From positions 4,030,001 through 4,094,000 of the forward strand of contig NZ_LT670817.1 of assembly GCF_900129425.1 (NCBI RefSeq): a stretch of DNA of 64,000 bases, written 5' to 3'. Positions 15,445-24,236 of this stretch are shown here, piece after piece. Source of the stretch: Bradyrhizobium erythrophlei. GTDB lineage: Bacteria; Pseudomonadota; Alphaproteobacteria; Rhizobiales; Xanthobacteraceae. Each line of letters begins with the position of its first letter. The first letter of the stretch is position 1. The position numbers and the translations under genes are program-made. The notes under the pieces are model-generated. The model was not told the DNA's origin, made no database searches, and was given only the letters and a program-made list of their open reading frames with translations.

Positions 15445-18400
15445 ATGGACGTCGGAGGTTGGCTGCGGAGGCTTGGCCTCGAACAGTATGAGGCCTCATT
15501 CCGCGAGAATAAGATCGACGACACGGTCCTGCCGAGGTTGACGGCCGAGGACTTGAAGGATCTTGGTGTCGGATTTGTCGGACATCGTCGAAAGCTGCTC
15601 GACGCCATCGCAGCCTTGCGCGCTCAAGTAAGCGCACCAACGCCGCCATTATCCGATGCGCCTCTGGCAATCGACAAATCCGCCAAGGACACCGCCGAGC
15701 GCCGCCAGGTCACCGTGATGTTCTCGGACCTTGTCGGCTCGACAGCACTCTCCGCGCGAATGGACCCTGAGGATTTGCGCGAGGTCATTGCGGCTTATCA
15801 GAAGTGCGTTGCCGAGGCCGTGCGTCGCTTTGGCGGGTTTGTGGCGAAATACATGGGCGACGGCGTGCTCATCTATTTCGGTTATCCACAAGCGCATGAG
15901 GACGACGCCGAGCGGGCGGTGCGAGCGGGGCTAGAGTTGATCGCGGCGGTCACTGCACTCAAATCGCCAGTTCCCCTGCAAACCCGCGTTGGTATCGCCA
16001 CTGGACTGGTCGTCGTCGGCGACCTGATCGGATCGGGAGAGGCGCAGGAGCACGGCATCGTCGGCGATACGCCGAACCTTGCGGCACGCTTACAGGGCGT
16101 TGCAGAGCCGAACAGCCTGGTGGTTGCTGAAAGTACACGCAAACTCGTGGGCAGCTTGTTCGAGCTTGAGGATCTTGGTCCACAGGAACTCAAGGGTATT
16201 TCAGGGCCTGTACGAGCCTGGGTGGCACTACGACCGGCTTCAGTGGAAGGCCGTTTCGAAGCCATGCATGCGAGCGGCGTGACTTACCTCGTCGGGCGGG
16301 AAGAAGAACTCGACTTGGTGCTGCGGCGGTGGTCGAAAGCCAAATCCGGCGAAGGACAGGTAGTGTTGCTCTCCGGCGAGGCAGGCATCGGCAAGTCGCG
16401 ACTGACGGCGGCACTTCTGGAGCGCCTCTCCGGCGAAGCGCACACGCGCTTGCGCTATTTCTGCTCGCCGCAGCACACAGACAGTGCATTCTATCCGATC
16501 AGTGGCCAGATGGAGCGCGCCGCCGGACTGGCGCACGACGACAAACCGCAAGCGAAGCTCGACAAGCTCGATGCGCTTCTCGCCCAGACCTCGACCTCGA
16601 CCCAGGCTGCCGCACTCTTTGCCGAGATGCTGTCGCTCCCAAATGATGGACGCTATCCCGTGCAGGAGCTTTCTCCGGAACATCGCAGGCAAAGAACGCT
16701 CGAAGCGTTGATGGCGCAACTTGCAGAATTGGCGCACCAGCAACCGGTGCTGATGATCTTCGAGGATGCGCATTGGGTCGATCCGACGAGCCTGGAAGTG
16801 CTCGGTCGGACTGTCCACCGGATTAAAACTCTTTCGACGCTGCTCATCGTAACTTCCCGTCCCGAGTTCGACGCGCCGTGGGTGGGACAGTCGCATGTGA
16901 CGAGCCTGACGCTCAACCGGCTTGGGGAACGTGAAGCGGTCGCCATCATCGCGCGGCTGGTCGGGAACAAGGAGCTGCCGGCGGATGTGATGGTGGAGAT
17001 CGTCGAGCGCACCGACGGCATTCCCCTGTTCGTGGAGGAGATGACGAAGGCGGTTCTGGAGGCGGAGAGCGAGGGAGCGGCCCGGCGCACGCTCGCTTCG
17101 GTTCCGTCTCCCGCCTTGGCGGTCCCGGCAAGCTTGCAAGCATCGCTGATGGCGCGGCTCGATCGGCTCGGCCCCGCCAAGGAGGTGGCGCAGATCGGAT
17201 CGGCGATCGGGCGGGAGTTCTCCCATGCGCTGCTGGCGTTGGTGGCGCGGAAGTCCGAGGCGGAGCTGGGATCGGCGCTTGATCGTCTCGTTCAGACAGG
17301 TTTGCTGTTCCGGCAGGGCGTGCCGCCGCAGGCGAGCTACCTTTTCAAGCATGCCCTGGTGCAGGACGCGGCCTATGGCACGCTGCTGCGCGAGCCGAGA
17401 CGCGCGCTTCACGCCCGTATCGCCGAAATCCTTGAAAGCCAATTCGCCGAGACTGCCGAGAGCCAGCCCGAGATCCTGGCGCGTCACTGCACCGAGGCTG
17501 GGCTGATCGAGAAGGCCGCGGGATTATGGGGCAAAGCGGGTGAGCGGTCGCTCGATCGCTCGGCGCTTGCGGAAGCCGCGGCCCAGTTCACCCGTGCCCT
17601 CGAGCAGATCGCGACCTTGCCCGGCACGCCGACCCTGCGTCGCGAGCAGATCAAGCTTCAGGTCGCGCTCATAACCCCAATCATCCATGTCAAAGGCTAT
17701 GCCACGGTCGAAACCAAGACGGCTGCGGAGCAGGCACGTTTGCTGATCGAGCAAGCTGAAGCGCTGGGAGAGCCTCCCGAAGACCCGCTGCTGCTGTTCT
17801 CGGTCCTCTACGCCTTCTGGGTAGCGAACTTTGTGGCCTTCAATGGCGATGTCTGTCGCGATCTCGCGGCGCAGTTCCTGGTGCTCGCGGAAAAGCAAAG
17901 GGCGAAAGCCCCGCTGATGATCGGGCATCGCCTCATGGGAACTTCCTTGTTGATAAGGGGGGACATCACGGAAGGCCGGGCGCACTTGGATCAGGCGATC
18001 GCGCTTTACGATCCCGCCGAGCATCGTCCGCTGGCGACGCGATTTGGCCAAGACGTTGGGGTGGCAGCCTTATCCTATCGGTCGTGGGCTCTGTGGTTGC
18101 TTGGCTATCCCGAGGCGGCGCTCAGAGACGCTGATGACGCGCTCAAGAAAGCGCGAGAGATCGGTCAAGCCGCTTCGCTGATGTACGCTTTAAACCATAC
18201 CACGGTATCATATACACTCTGCGGCAATCACGCCGAGGCCGCCTCGCAAGCCCAGGAGCTTTTCGCTCTCGCCGAAGAAAAAGGTGCCTTTTTTTGGAAG
18301 GCGGCCGGAATGATGCGCCGTGGTAGCGTATTGGCCCTGACCGGCAAGGCTTCGGACGCGAACGAAATGTTGATCTCCGGGATTACTGCCTATCGGTCAA

Positions 18401-18822
18401 CGGGAGCAACTGGTTTCTTGCCACTCTTTTTGCCGCAATTGGCACGCGCCCATGCGGAGCTTGGGCTCGAGGAGGCTTGGCGCTGGATCGGCGAAGCGAT
18501 GACAGCGGTGGAAACAGCCAAGGAAAAATGGTGCGAGGCCGAAGCTCATCGCGTGGCCGGCGAAATTTCATTAAAGTCCCCGGAGCCGGTTGTGGCGAAA
18601 GCGCAAGCCTATTTCGAGCGCGCGCTATCGGTAGCGCGGGCGCAGCAGGCAAAGTCCTGGGAGCTGCGCGCGGCGATGAGCATGGCGCGGCTATGGCGCG
18701 ATCAGGGCAAGCGGGACGAGGCCCGTGACATACTCGCTCCGATCTACGGCTGGTTCATTGAAGGCTTCGACACGCTCGATCTGAAGGAGGCCAAGGCGTT
18801 GCTCAACGACCTGCACGACTGA
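15445..18822 (+). CDS. SAM-domain adenylate/guanylate cyclase with AAA-type ATPase and TPR regions
   Basis: 1125 residues from ATG 15445 (MDVGGWLRRLGLEQYEASF). Residues 1-60 form a SAM domain. About 85-265 is a class III cyclase domain with the metal-binding FSDLVGSTALSARMDPED and KYMGDGVLIYFGYPQAHEDD. A STAND/AAA-like ATPase follows, with Walker A GEAGIGKSR near 345 and Walker B VLMIFEDAHWVDP near 470. The C-terminal half is helical TPR-like sequence. The domain order fits the large bacterial cyclase-ATPase-TPR family thought to respond to protein or ligand binding. Which nucleotide it cyclises is not decided by sequence. It is flanked on both sides by related intergenic repeats. Confidence 0.85.
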   Translation: MDVGGWLRRLGLEQYEASFRENKIDDTVLPRLTAEDLKDLGVGFVGHRRKLLDAIAALRAQVSAPTPPLSDAPLAIDKSAKDTAERRQVTVMFSDLVGSTALSARMDPEDLREVIAAYQKCVAEAVRRFGGFVAKYMGDGVLIYFGYPQAHEDDAERAVRAGLELIAAVTALKSPVPLQTRVGIATGLVVVGDLIGSGEAQEHGIVGDTPNLAARLQGVAEPNSLVVAESTRKLVGSLFELEDLGPQELKGISGPVRAWVALRPASVEGRFEAMHASGVTYLVGREEELDLVLRRWSKAKSGEGQVVLLSGEAGIGKSRLTAALLERLSGEAHTRLRYFCSPQHTDSAFYPISGQMERAAGLAHDDKPQAKLDKLDALLAQTSTSTQAAALFAEMLSLPNDGRYPVQELSPEHRRQRTLEALMAQLAELAHQQPVLMIFEDAHWVDPTSLEVLGRTVHRIKTLSTLLIVTSRPEFDAPWVGQSHVTSLTLNRLGEREAVAIIARLVGNKELPADVMVEIVERTDGIPLFVEEMTKAVLEAESEGAARRTLASVPSPALAVPASLQASLMARLDRLGPAKEVAQIGSAIGREFSHALLALVARKSEAELGSALDRLVQTGLLFRQGVPPQASYLFKHALVQDAAYGTLLREPRRALHARIAEILESQFAETAESQPEILARHCTEAGLIEKAAGLWGKAGERSLDRSALAEAAAQFTRALEQIATLPGTPTLRREQIKLQVALITPIIHVKGYATVETKTAAEQARLLIEQAEALGEPPEDPLLLFSVLYAFWVANFVAFNGDVCRDLAAQFLVLAEKQRAKAPLMIGHRLMGTSLLIRGDITEGRAHLDQAIALYDPAEHRPLATRFGQDVGVAALSYRSWALWLLGYPEAALRDADDALKKAREIGQAASLMYALNHTTVSYTLCGNHAEAASQAQELFALAEEKGAFFWKAAGMMRRGSVLALTGKASDANEMLISGITAYRSTGATGFLPLFLPQLARAHAELGLEEAWRWIGEAMTAVETAKEKWCEAEAHRVAGEISLKSPEPVVAKAQAYFERALSVARAQQAKSWELRAAMSMARLWRDQGKRDEARDILAPIYGWFIEGFDTLDLKEAKALLNDLHD

Positions 18823-19138
18823 CAACGAGTTTTGATGCCCGAATTTTTGTTGCAGCGCATGAGTCCGTTCCTGGCACGAAACGGACATGGCGGGGCCGTC
18901 AGAGGATGTCTGTTGTGGAGAGAGTAGAACGGACATGCCGTTCCAGCGCGGCCACTTCCGTTTTTGGTAGCGGTTGCCGGGTGGGGCTTGCACCCACTGG
19001 AAAGCGCCGCCTTGTCACGGCGCACACCCGGGACGGACATCGCAAGGTTGGCTCGCTTCACTCGAAATTCGATGCACTAGGTCCTTCCGTGTGCTAATTT
19101 GCCCAGCGTTCGTCTGTCCCAACGCCTTGGGGGATGGT
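18823..19138. repeat. Spacer with dispersed repeat
   Basis: About 18860-18960 holds the GAAACGGACATGGCGGGGCCG and AACGGACATGCCG type of repeat text also seen upstream of other genes here. The ribosome-binding site GGGGGATGGT precedes the next start at 19139. No gene seen. Confidence 0.5.
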
Positions 19139-20206
19139 ATGAAACGACGCCAGTTCATTACGGCCCTCGGCGGCGGCGCGGCATTATGGCCGCTTGTTCT
19201 ACGTGCGCAGCAGCCTGCGATTCCCCTGGTCGGATTTCTCAATAGCACCTCTTCCGTGGGATATTCGCCGTATGTCGTGCGCTCTCAGCAGGCAGAACAG
19301 GCTCGTCGTATCGGCATACTCATGAACCGCGCCGCAGATGATACCGAAGGTCAGGCGGGCATCGCGGCTTTCCAACAGGCCTTGCAACAACTTGGATGGA
19401 ACGTTGGCCTCGATCTGAGGATTGACGTTCGATGGGGTGAAGACGACGTTGCGCTGGAGCGCAAATACGCCGCAGAACTTGTCGATCTCTCGCCAAATAT
19501 CATTCTGGCCAGCGGCACAATGAGTGTAGCTGCGGTGGAGGGCATCACCCGCGCACTGCCGATCGTATTCGTCGGCGTAACCGATCCAGCCGGTGCGGGG
19601 TTCGTCGATAAGCTTGCGAAGCCGGGCGGCAACGCCACCGGCTTCATGATTTTCGAGTTCGGCTTCACAGCGAAATGGGTGGAGCTTCTCAAACAGATCG
19701 AGCCGAACATAAGGCGAATGGCTGTCATTCGCCTTCCGGACAATCCCGCAGCGATGGCCCAATTTGGCGCCATACAGGACGCTGCGGAGTGGCTCAGCGT
19801 GGAGATCAGCGCTGTCAACGCGCGCAGCAGTAGTGAGATCGAGCGCGCGATCGTCGCTCTCGCGAATTCAGGGAATGGAGGCCTGATCGTAACGCCGAGC
19901 GCCGGAGTGTCGGCGCATCGCGATCTCATCATTAAACTAGCTGCCCAGCACAGACTTCCGGCCGTGTATGGCAACCGAAACAATATCAACAGCGGCGGGC
20001 TGATTTTCTACGGGCCCAATCGCATCGACCAGTTTCGGCGCGCGGCCGGTTATGTCGATCGCGTTCTCAAGGGCGAGAAGCCGGCCGATCTTCCGGTCCA
20101 GGCTCCGACCAAATATGATCTGGTGATTAACCTGAAGACGGCAAAAGCCCTCGGCCTCGATCTTCCGGCTTCCCTCATCGCCCGCGCCGACGAGGTGATC
20201 GAATGA
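19139..20206 (+). CDS. ABC_sub_bind-type substrate-binding lipoprotein-like protein, apparently chimeric
   Basis: 355 residues with a signal region (MKRRQFITALGGGAALWPLV). In this family the mature protein usually starts either AQQPAIPLVGFLNS... or AQQAEQARRIGILMN.... Here both occur in tandem: QQPAIPLVGFLNSTSSVGYS at about 24-43, then RSQQAEQARRIGILMNRAAD at about 48-67. This suggests recombination between two paralogues. The rest is complete (GVTDPAGAGFVDKLAKPGGN, LKTAKALGLDLPASL). The family is used as periplasmic ABC binding proteins, though no permease or ATPase adjoins it. Confidence 0.8.
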   Translation: MKRRQFITALGGGAALWPLVLRAQQPAIPLVGFLNSTSSVGYSPYVVRSQQAEQARRIGILMNRAADDTEGQAGIAAFQQALQQLGWNVGLDLRIDVRWGEDDVALERKYAAELVDLSPNIILASGTMSVAAVEGITRALPIVFVGVTDPAGAGFVDKLAKPGGNATGFMIFEFGFTAKWVELLKQIEPNIRRMAVIRLPDNPAAMAQFGAIQDAAEWLSVEISAVNARSSSEIERAIVALANSGNGGLIVTPSAGVSAHRDLIIKLAAQHRLPAVYGNRNNINSGGLIFYGPNRIDQFRRAAGYVDRVLKGEKPADLPVQAPTKYDLVINLKTAKALGLDLPASLIARADEVIE

Positions 20207-20340
20207 TGTCGCCTGTTGGCACTTTTCGGACGTGACAGCCCTGGTGCGAGATGTCCGCTCTTGAGGGGTTGAGCGGACGACGGCAGGGCGTCTGTCAACT
20301 TCCGCTTTTGACAGTAACGGACATCCGACCGCTTGGACCC
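20207..20340. repeat. Dispersed intergenic repeat
   Basis: CTGTTGGCACTTTTCGGACG and CGGACGACGGCAGGGCG text, related to the copy upstream of the cyclase gene at 15.25 kb. It starts directly at the stop of the binding-protein gene. Confidence 0.55.
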
Positions 20341-20484
20341 GTGCCATGAAAAAGTTATTCGGCGTGTCGGATATGCATCCCGACGTTTGTCCTCTGGATG
20401 TACATCCGCAAACAGTCGGAGCAAGAGCCATGATGCAGCAAGGCGGAACATGCAGTCCGCTGCGGCCCGCCAGCTGCGCGCGTC

Positions 20485-20651
20485 GGCGAGGGCGGCGGTA
20501 TCGCACCGCCGAAAGCGGAGCTGCAGGCGGACGGCGCTACGTCATTAAGACAGATCGCAGCCGGGCTCGACGCCAAGGAGTACCGACTGCGCGAGGCGAG
20601 GGCGCGTGGACCGCGCTCCAGGTGAAGCGAGTGTTGAAGCGGCTGGTGTGA
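20485..20651 (+). pseudogene. C-terminal relic of a serine recombinase (resolvase)
   Basis: One frame reads AELQADGATSLRQIAAGLD; a second, one base away, continues GVPTARGEGAWTALQVKRVL followed by KRLV and stop. Joined, they match the C-terminal helix-turn-helix tail typical of small resolvase/invertase proteins. The catalytic N-terminal domain is absent. It indicates that a transposon or phage-type element once lay here. Confidence 0.65.
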
Positions 20652-20955
20652 TAGCCCGCTTCCGCTCTCGGTTCTAAATTGGGTCCGGGGGTAAACCCCC
20701 GGCACCGCAGATCGGCCGCGCCTCTATATTCATTTCCCCTTTGGTCGTCGCAAAAGGGCGACCCAAAAATTTTTTGGCCAGTCTCAGGTTTGATCTTTTT
20801 CGCTCAACTTCGCCAGTTGGCGGTGACGGTGGGTAACGTCCATCCGAGACGGCACCGCAATCGCTGCGCGGCCCACCGCCTGTCGATCTGCACCCGTGTC
20901 GTGCGGTGTGACAGCGGCCGACGAGCGAACGCACCAGCGGGCTCGGCTGCGTGGA
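20652..20955. other. Spacer without a recognised gene
   Basis: It includes the near-palindrome CCGGGGGTAAACCCCCGG at about 20686-20703 and an AT-rich patch at 20765-20800. No reading frame looks like protein. The palindrome could be a terminator for the decayed resolvase or an operator. Confidence 0.35.
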
Positions 20956-21657
20956 TCAGTTCACCGACATTTGCCCCCGCAAGGTCTCATAGCATTCGCA
21001 AGCCATGGCCTTGACCGCTTCGGGATCGATGATCTTGATGAGGCCACGCGAACAAATGATTGCACCAGCGGCCTCCATTTTAATGGACGTCTCCGTGACT
21101 GTCGTGCGGCGAACCCCGAGCATCTGAGCGAGAAATTCGTGCGTGAGCATGATCGTGTCGCTCTCGGCTCGGTCACGGGTTTGCAACAGCCACCGGCAGA
21201 ACCTCGCCTCGAACCGATGCAGCGCATTACACGCCGCGCCGATCCGCGCTTGTGTGAGCAGACCCTCGTTACTGCGTAGACAGAGATCGGCAATCGCTTT
21301 GCTGGAGGAGACTGCCTTCCTAAATTCGGTTGAGGCGATCCTTCTGGCGAGCATCGGCAGTTGGGCGATGACTCTCACCTGCCATTTACTGGGGCCAATT
21401 CCGGACATAGGGCCGACCACGCCTTCGCACCCCACGGTGCCGGTCTCGATGGCCTTACCATCGCGCATGACGGCCAGCAGCGAGACCGCGCCGGACTTCG
21501 GGAAATAGACGTGATCGACATCGACGTCCGGCTCGCAAAGGACGGTACCTTGAGCGAATTTCATTGTGACGAAATGTGGAATGAGAAACTGGAGGTCTTG
21601 AGGCGGAAGTTCCGCCAGCAACTTATTGCTGCGCGGGTCCGGATCGATTGCATGCAC
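20956..21657 (-). CDS. Crp/Fnr-family transcriptional regulator
   Basis: 233 residues. The N-terminal cyclic-nucleotide-binding-type beta-roll runs about 15-130 (FAQGTVLCEPDVDVDHVYFP, SGAVSLLAVMRDG, ETGTVGCEGVVG). The C-terminal winged helix carries LTHEFLAQMLGVRRTTVTET. The FNR-type N-terminal Cys cluster is absent, and the cAMP-contact Arg-Ser pair is not obvious, so the ligand is unknown. This subgroup is abundant in Bradyrhizobium. It is monocistronic. Confidence 0.85.
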   Translation of the reverse strand: MHAIDPDPRSNKLLAELPPQDLQFLIPHFVTMKFAQGTVLCEPDVDVDHVYFPKSGAVSLLAVMRDGKAIETGTVGCEGVVGPMSGIGPSKWQVRVIAQLPMLARRIASTEFRKAVSSSKAIADLCLRSNEGLLTQARIGAACNALHRFEARFCRWLLQTRDRAESDTIMLTHEFLAQMLGVRRTTVTETSIKMEAAGAIICSRGLIKIIDPEAVKAMACECYETLRGQMSVN

Positions 21658-22015
21658 GGCTAATTCCCCCCTGTCGATCTGGGACTGATACCTGCGGGGA
21701 TAGATGTGCCGTCCGAGAATCGTCGCCCCCCGCGCCTTTAAAGGGTAAGCTACACAACCAAGGCTCGGGTTTGTCCTGCGCTATCTTGTCACTGCTCCGA
21801 TGCCAACGGCTATACGGGCTATCTGTCCTCATCTGGATGCAGGCAGGCGGGTACGGGTCGCAAAGTCGCGTCGTCGGATCGGCGTCGGCGATCTCCACGA
21901 TTGTCGTGGTGCTGGCGGGGTCGCGTCGTACCGTAACAGGGTCGGAAGGGCGAACGCACCGGCGGCCTCCGCATCCCGAATTGATTCAAGATCACGATGG
22001 TCGGCTGGTACTGGC
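21658..22015. other. Spacer without a convincing gene
   Basis: There is a short plus-strand frame from about 21997 (MVGWYWPILVFGGTLEACG) with a hydrophobic start, but it lacks a ribosome-binding site and overlaps the membrane gene that ends at 22016. Nothing else was recognised. Confidence 0.3.
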
Positions 22016-22333
22016 CTATTTTGGTTTTCGGCGGGACGTTAGAAGCGTGCGGATCAAATCTATTGCCGTGCACCCGATCCACCCGGCGGTGAAGATGGCA
22101 AAAAGTGCCGGAGCAACCACACCAAAGACACTCGAATTATAGGAAGGAGAGTATCCCCAAAAGGCATAGGCTATCAGGGCGCACACCGTGAATATCAAAG
22201 CTGATGCGAGCCCCTTCTGCGAATTCGACGCCTGCCGCATCGTGGGGATATAAATTATAGAAACGAGCGCCGTGCAAATTGCGCTACCGACAAGATAAAA
22301 TTGGATGTGCTCAAATATGCCGTAACTATCCAT
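22016..22333 (-). CDS. Small polytopic membrane protein
   Basis: 105 residues with three to four hydrophobic segments (FYLVGSAICTALVSIIYI, ALIFTVCALIAYAFWGY, VVAPALFAIFTAGWIGC) and a basic C-terminal tail (TSRRKPK). Codon use here is more AT-rich than in its neighbours, hinting at acquisition. No family recognised. Confidence 0.65.
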   Translation of the reverse strand: MDSYGIFEHIQFYLVGSAICTALVSIIYIPTMRQASNSQKGLASALIFTVCALIAYAFWGYSPSYNSSVFGVVAPALFAIFTAGWIGCTAIDLIRTLLTSRRKPK

Positions 22334-22348
22334 GCAACACCTTAAGCT

Positions 22349-22375
22349 GGGCCGCCTCAGTTGGCGGCCTCTTTC
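22349..22375 (+). terminator. GGCCGCC-TCAGTT-GGCGGCC stem-loop
   Basis: Same stem and loop as the terminator at 4271, followed by TCTTTC on the plus strand. It lies between two leftward genes, so on the minus strand it would follow the GrlR-like gene but without a T tract. The orientation suggests it came with another gene or works as a structured spacer. Confidence 0.5.
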
Positions 22376-22407
22376 ATGTCAGGCTCGGCATCGCGTAGCG
22401 TGTCCCA

Positions 22408-22797
22408 TCATCGCCTCGACGCCTGGGGCGCTGAGTTGCTCGGTTCATCCGCCATACGGACCAAAACGGCCTCGAAGGCCAAGCCCGGCGCTTGTTTGGC
22501 AGTTCCGGTGCAGGATGCCGTCGTCGGGGTGGAATTACCGGTCAGCGTCAAATTAACGTCGTCGATGCCGAGGCCGAAAACGGATGGTTGCCCCGGCGTG
22601 TGCCGCTCCGTGGCAATGAACGCTGTGAAATTATCTCCGTCTACAACGTATGAGCCGGTGTAGGTGAGCCCGCCGTCTCCGCCGGTCACTTTCCCGTCGT
22701 TAAGCTCAATAACGCCGGTTCCCTCTCCCTGCATCATGCAGCGTCTTTCCTTCTGCCGGGTTCTGAACCAAGCAGAATAACTGCCATTTCGAAGCAT
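22408..22797 (-). CDS. GrlR-like small regulator-fold protein
   Basis: 129 residues from the internal ATG at 22797 (MLRNGSYSAWFRT). It has GEGTGVIELNDGKVTGGDGG, YTGSYVVDGDNFTAFIATER, HTPGQPSVFG and LTLTGNSTPTTASCTGTAKQ, which match the lipocalin-like GrlR family found widely in Bradyrhizobium as stand-alone proteins. Between FRT and GEGTG there are about nine extra residues (RQKERRCMMQ) not usual in this family, possibly a small insertion. No type III secretion genes are nearby. Confidence 0.7.
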   Translation of the reverse strand: MLRNGSYSAWFRTRQKERRCMMQGEGTGVIELNDGKVTGGDGGLTYTGSYVVDGDNFTAFIATERHTPGQPSVFGLGIDDVNLTLTGNSTPTTASCTGTAKQAPGLAFEAVLVRMADEPSNSAPQASRR

Positions 22798-22885
22798 GTG
22801 CCCACCTGAAGTCGTGTGCGGGTTTTCGCGACGTGGTAGCATCCATCGGTTGGCGGATGGTTTACCGTAGGCTTTGCTTTTAACT

Positions 22886-23060
22886 CTAATGCAACGGGCC
22901 TTGCGGCCCCGGATTCTGGCATATTTCAATCTCCACGTCGTGAACATGCGCCAGCATTTGGGTTAGATCGCGCATGCGAGCAACGCTCCGCAGACCGGGC
23001 ATTTGTTGAGATGATCGGCCTCGGTTCGATCTCGCAGCCCACCGGGCTCAAGCGCATCGA
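22886..23060 (-). pseudogene. Frameshifted small CPVC protein
   Basis: One frame ends RTEADHLNKCPVCGALLAC and stops; the next frame continues MRDLTQMLAHVHDVEIEICQ and NPGPQGPLH to TAG 22886. Together they read as one zinc-finger-like small protein split near 22970. The start cannot be placed. Confidence 0.4.
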
Positions 23061-23194
23061 CCTGGAGCTTAGGAAGCGGCACCGGCAACAGCCCGTGCCG
23101 TGCCCCCGCCTTGCGGAGCGCGCCCGAACGCGCACTGACGGTTGACCACATTGCGTTGGGCCCTATTATTTGGCGCACACTGGGGGGCCGTGCG

Positions 23195-23554
23195 ATGCCA
23201 AAAACTAGCAAGGCGGTCACGCGCGTCGATCTGTACGAGGCGGTCTACCAGAAGGTAGGACTGTCCCGAACTGAATCATCCGCTTTTGTTGAACTGGTCT
23301 TGCAAGAGATCACCGACTGCCTGGAGAAGGGCGAGACGGTGAAGCTGTCTTCGTTCGGGTCATTCATGGTACGCGAAAAAGGGGGACGTCTCGGGCGCAA
23401 TCCCAGGACCGGCATCGAGGTGGTGCCGATCTCTCCGCGACGCGTGGTGGTGTTCAAGCCCTCAGCTATTATGAAACAGCAGATCAACAGCCAGCCACCC
23501 GGTAGCGGCGCGGTCGCGGGCGCGGAAACCCGGTCGTCCTTGACGGGCGGCTGA
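23195..23554 (+). CDS. Integration host factor alpha-like DNA-binding protein
   Basis: 119 residues from ATG 23195 (MPKTSKAVTRVDLYEAVYQK). The HU/IHF fold is complete: GLSRTESSAFVELVLQEITD, KLSSFGSFMVREKGGRLGRN and the DNA-bending arm RNPRTGIEVVPISPRRVVVF, followed by a non-conserved tail. The SSFGSF...RxGRNPxTG signature is diagnostic, and PRTG places it with IHF-alpha. This divergent copy is likely an accessory IHF paralogue; the main ihfA should lie elsewhere. Confidence 0.85.
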   Translation: MPKTSKAVTRVDLYEAVYQKVGLSRTESSAFVELVLQEITDCLEKGETVKLSSFGSFMVREKGGRLGRNPRTGIEVVPISPRRVVVFKPSAIMKQQINSQPPGSGAVAGAETRSSLTGG

Positions 23555-23686
23555 AACTGCAGCGCGGGGTCAGGCGCAGCGGCGATTGCGAAGCGCGGTC
23601 GGCCGACAAAGTAAACCGCCTCGGTTGGCAATAGAATACCGCCTTTACTTCACCCTGCCACACTTGGGCACGGCTGCGGTGCCGAC

Positions 23687-24035
23687 GTGACGCTCGGTTT
23701 CGTAGTCCAGCGGCATTTCATAGGAGAAACATTCGATAAGGACGAGCGCACGCGGAGCGGGTCTCGGCCCTCCCAGAAGGGTCCGGAGGACTGGTTCACC
23801 GGCACTGTCCGCATCGGTCCGCTTTTCCAGGCGCCGGAGCCCGCTCGCGTGAGCGGCGCCCAGGTCACGTTCGAACCAGGTGCCCGCACGGCCTGGCACA
23901 CGCACCCGCTGGCCAGACGCTGATCGTGACGGCGGGGCTCGGGTGGGTGCAGCGCGAGGGCGGTGCGGTCGAAGAGATCCGGCCAGGCGACGTCGTGTGG
24001 TTTTCGCCGGGCCTGAAGCACTGGCATGGCGCTTC
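23687..24035 (+). pseudogene. Cupin protein broken by a one-base deletion
   Basis: Frame one: SGSRPSQKGPEDWFTGTVRI, PARVSGAQVTFEPGARTAWH, THPLARR and stop. The expected HPLGQTLIVTAG continues in the next frame as TLIVTAGLGWVQREGG, VEEIRPGDVVWFSPGLKHWH. A G seems missing at about 23911. After KHWHGAS the text departs from the family, so the C-terminus is also lost. Intact members are small single-domain cupins of the carboxymuconolactone-decarboxylase/mandelonitrile-lyase-like kind. Confidence 0.7.
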
Positions 24036-24236
24036 GCCGCGGCGTCGCCGGTCAGGAAGCTGGAAGAGATCGGCGCGCTTTGCGCGCACTGTCCAGTGGC
24101 CAACGAAGGACGCCAAGGGCCCCGGCTCTCGTCCGGAGCTAACCACACCGGAACTTTCTCGCCCGGAATTACGTAAAACGGCAGTCGCCGTATTCGGCGT
24201 TCCGATCCCGACTCGAAATCAGTGCTCGGTCTCAAT

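Noticed and set aside
16240..17487. 415-codon minus-strand ORF inside the cyclase gene
   Set aside because: Shadow of the SAM-cyclase-ATPase gene; no recognisable protein pattern.
22734..22922. 62-codon minus-strand ORF MPESGAARPVALELK...
   Set aside because: It overlaps the GrlR-like gene in another frame and lacks a ribosome-binding site; the codons up to 22886 belong to the relic CPVC gene.
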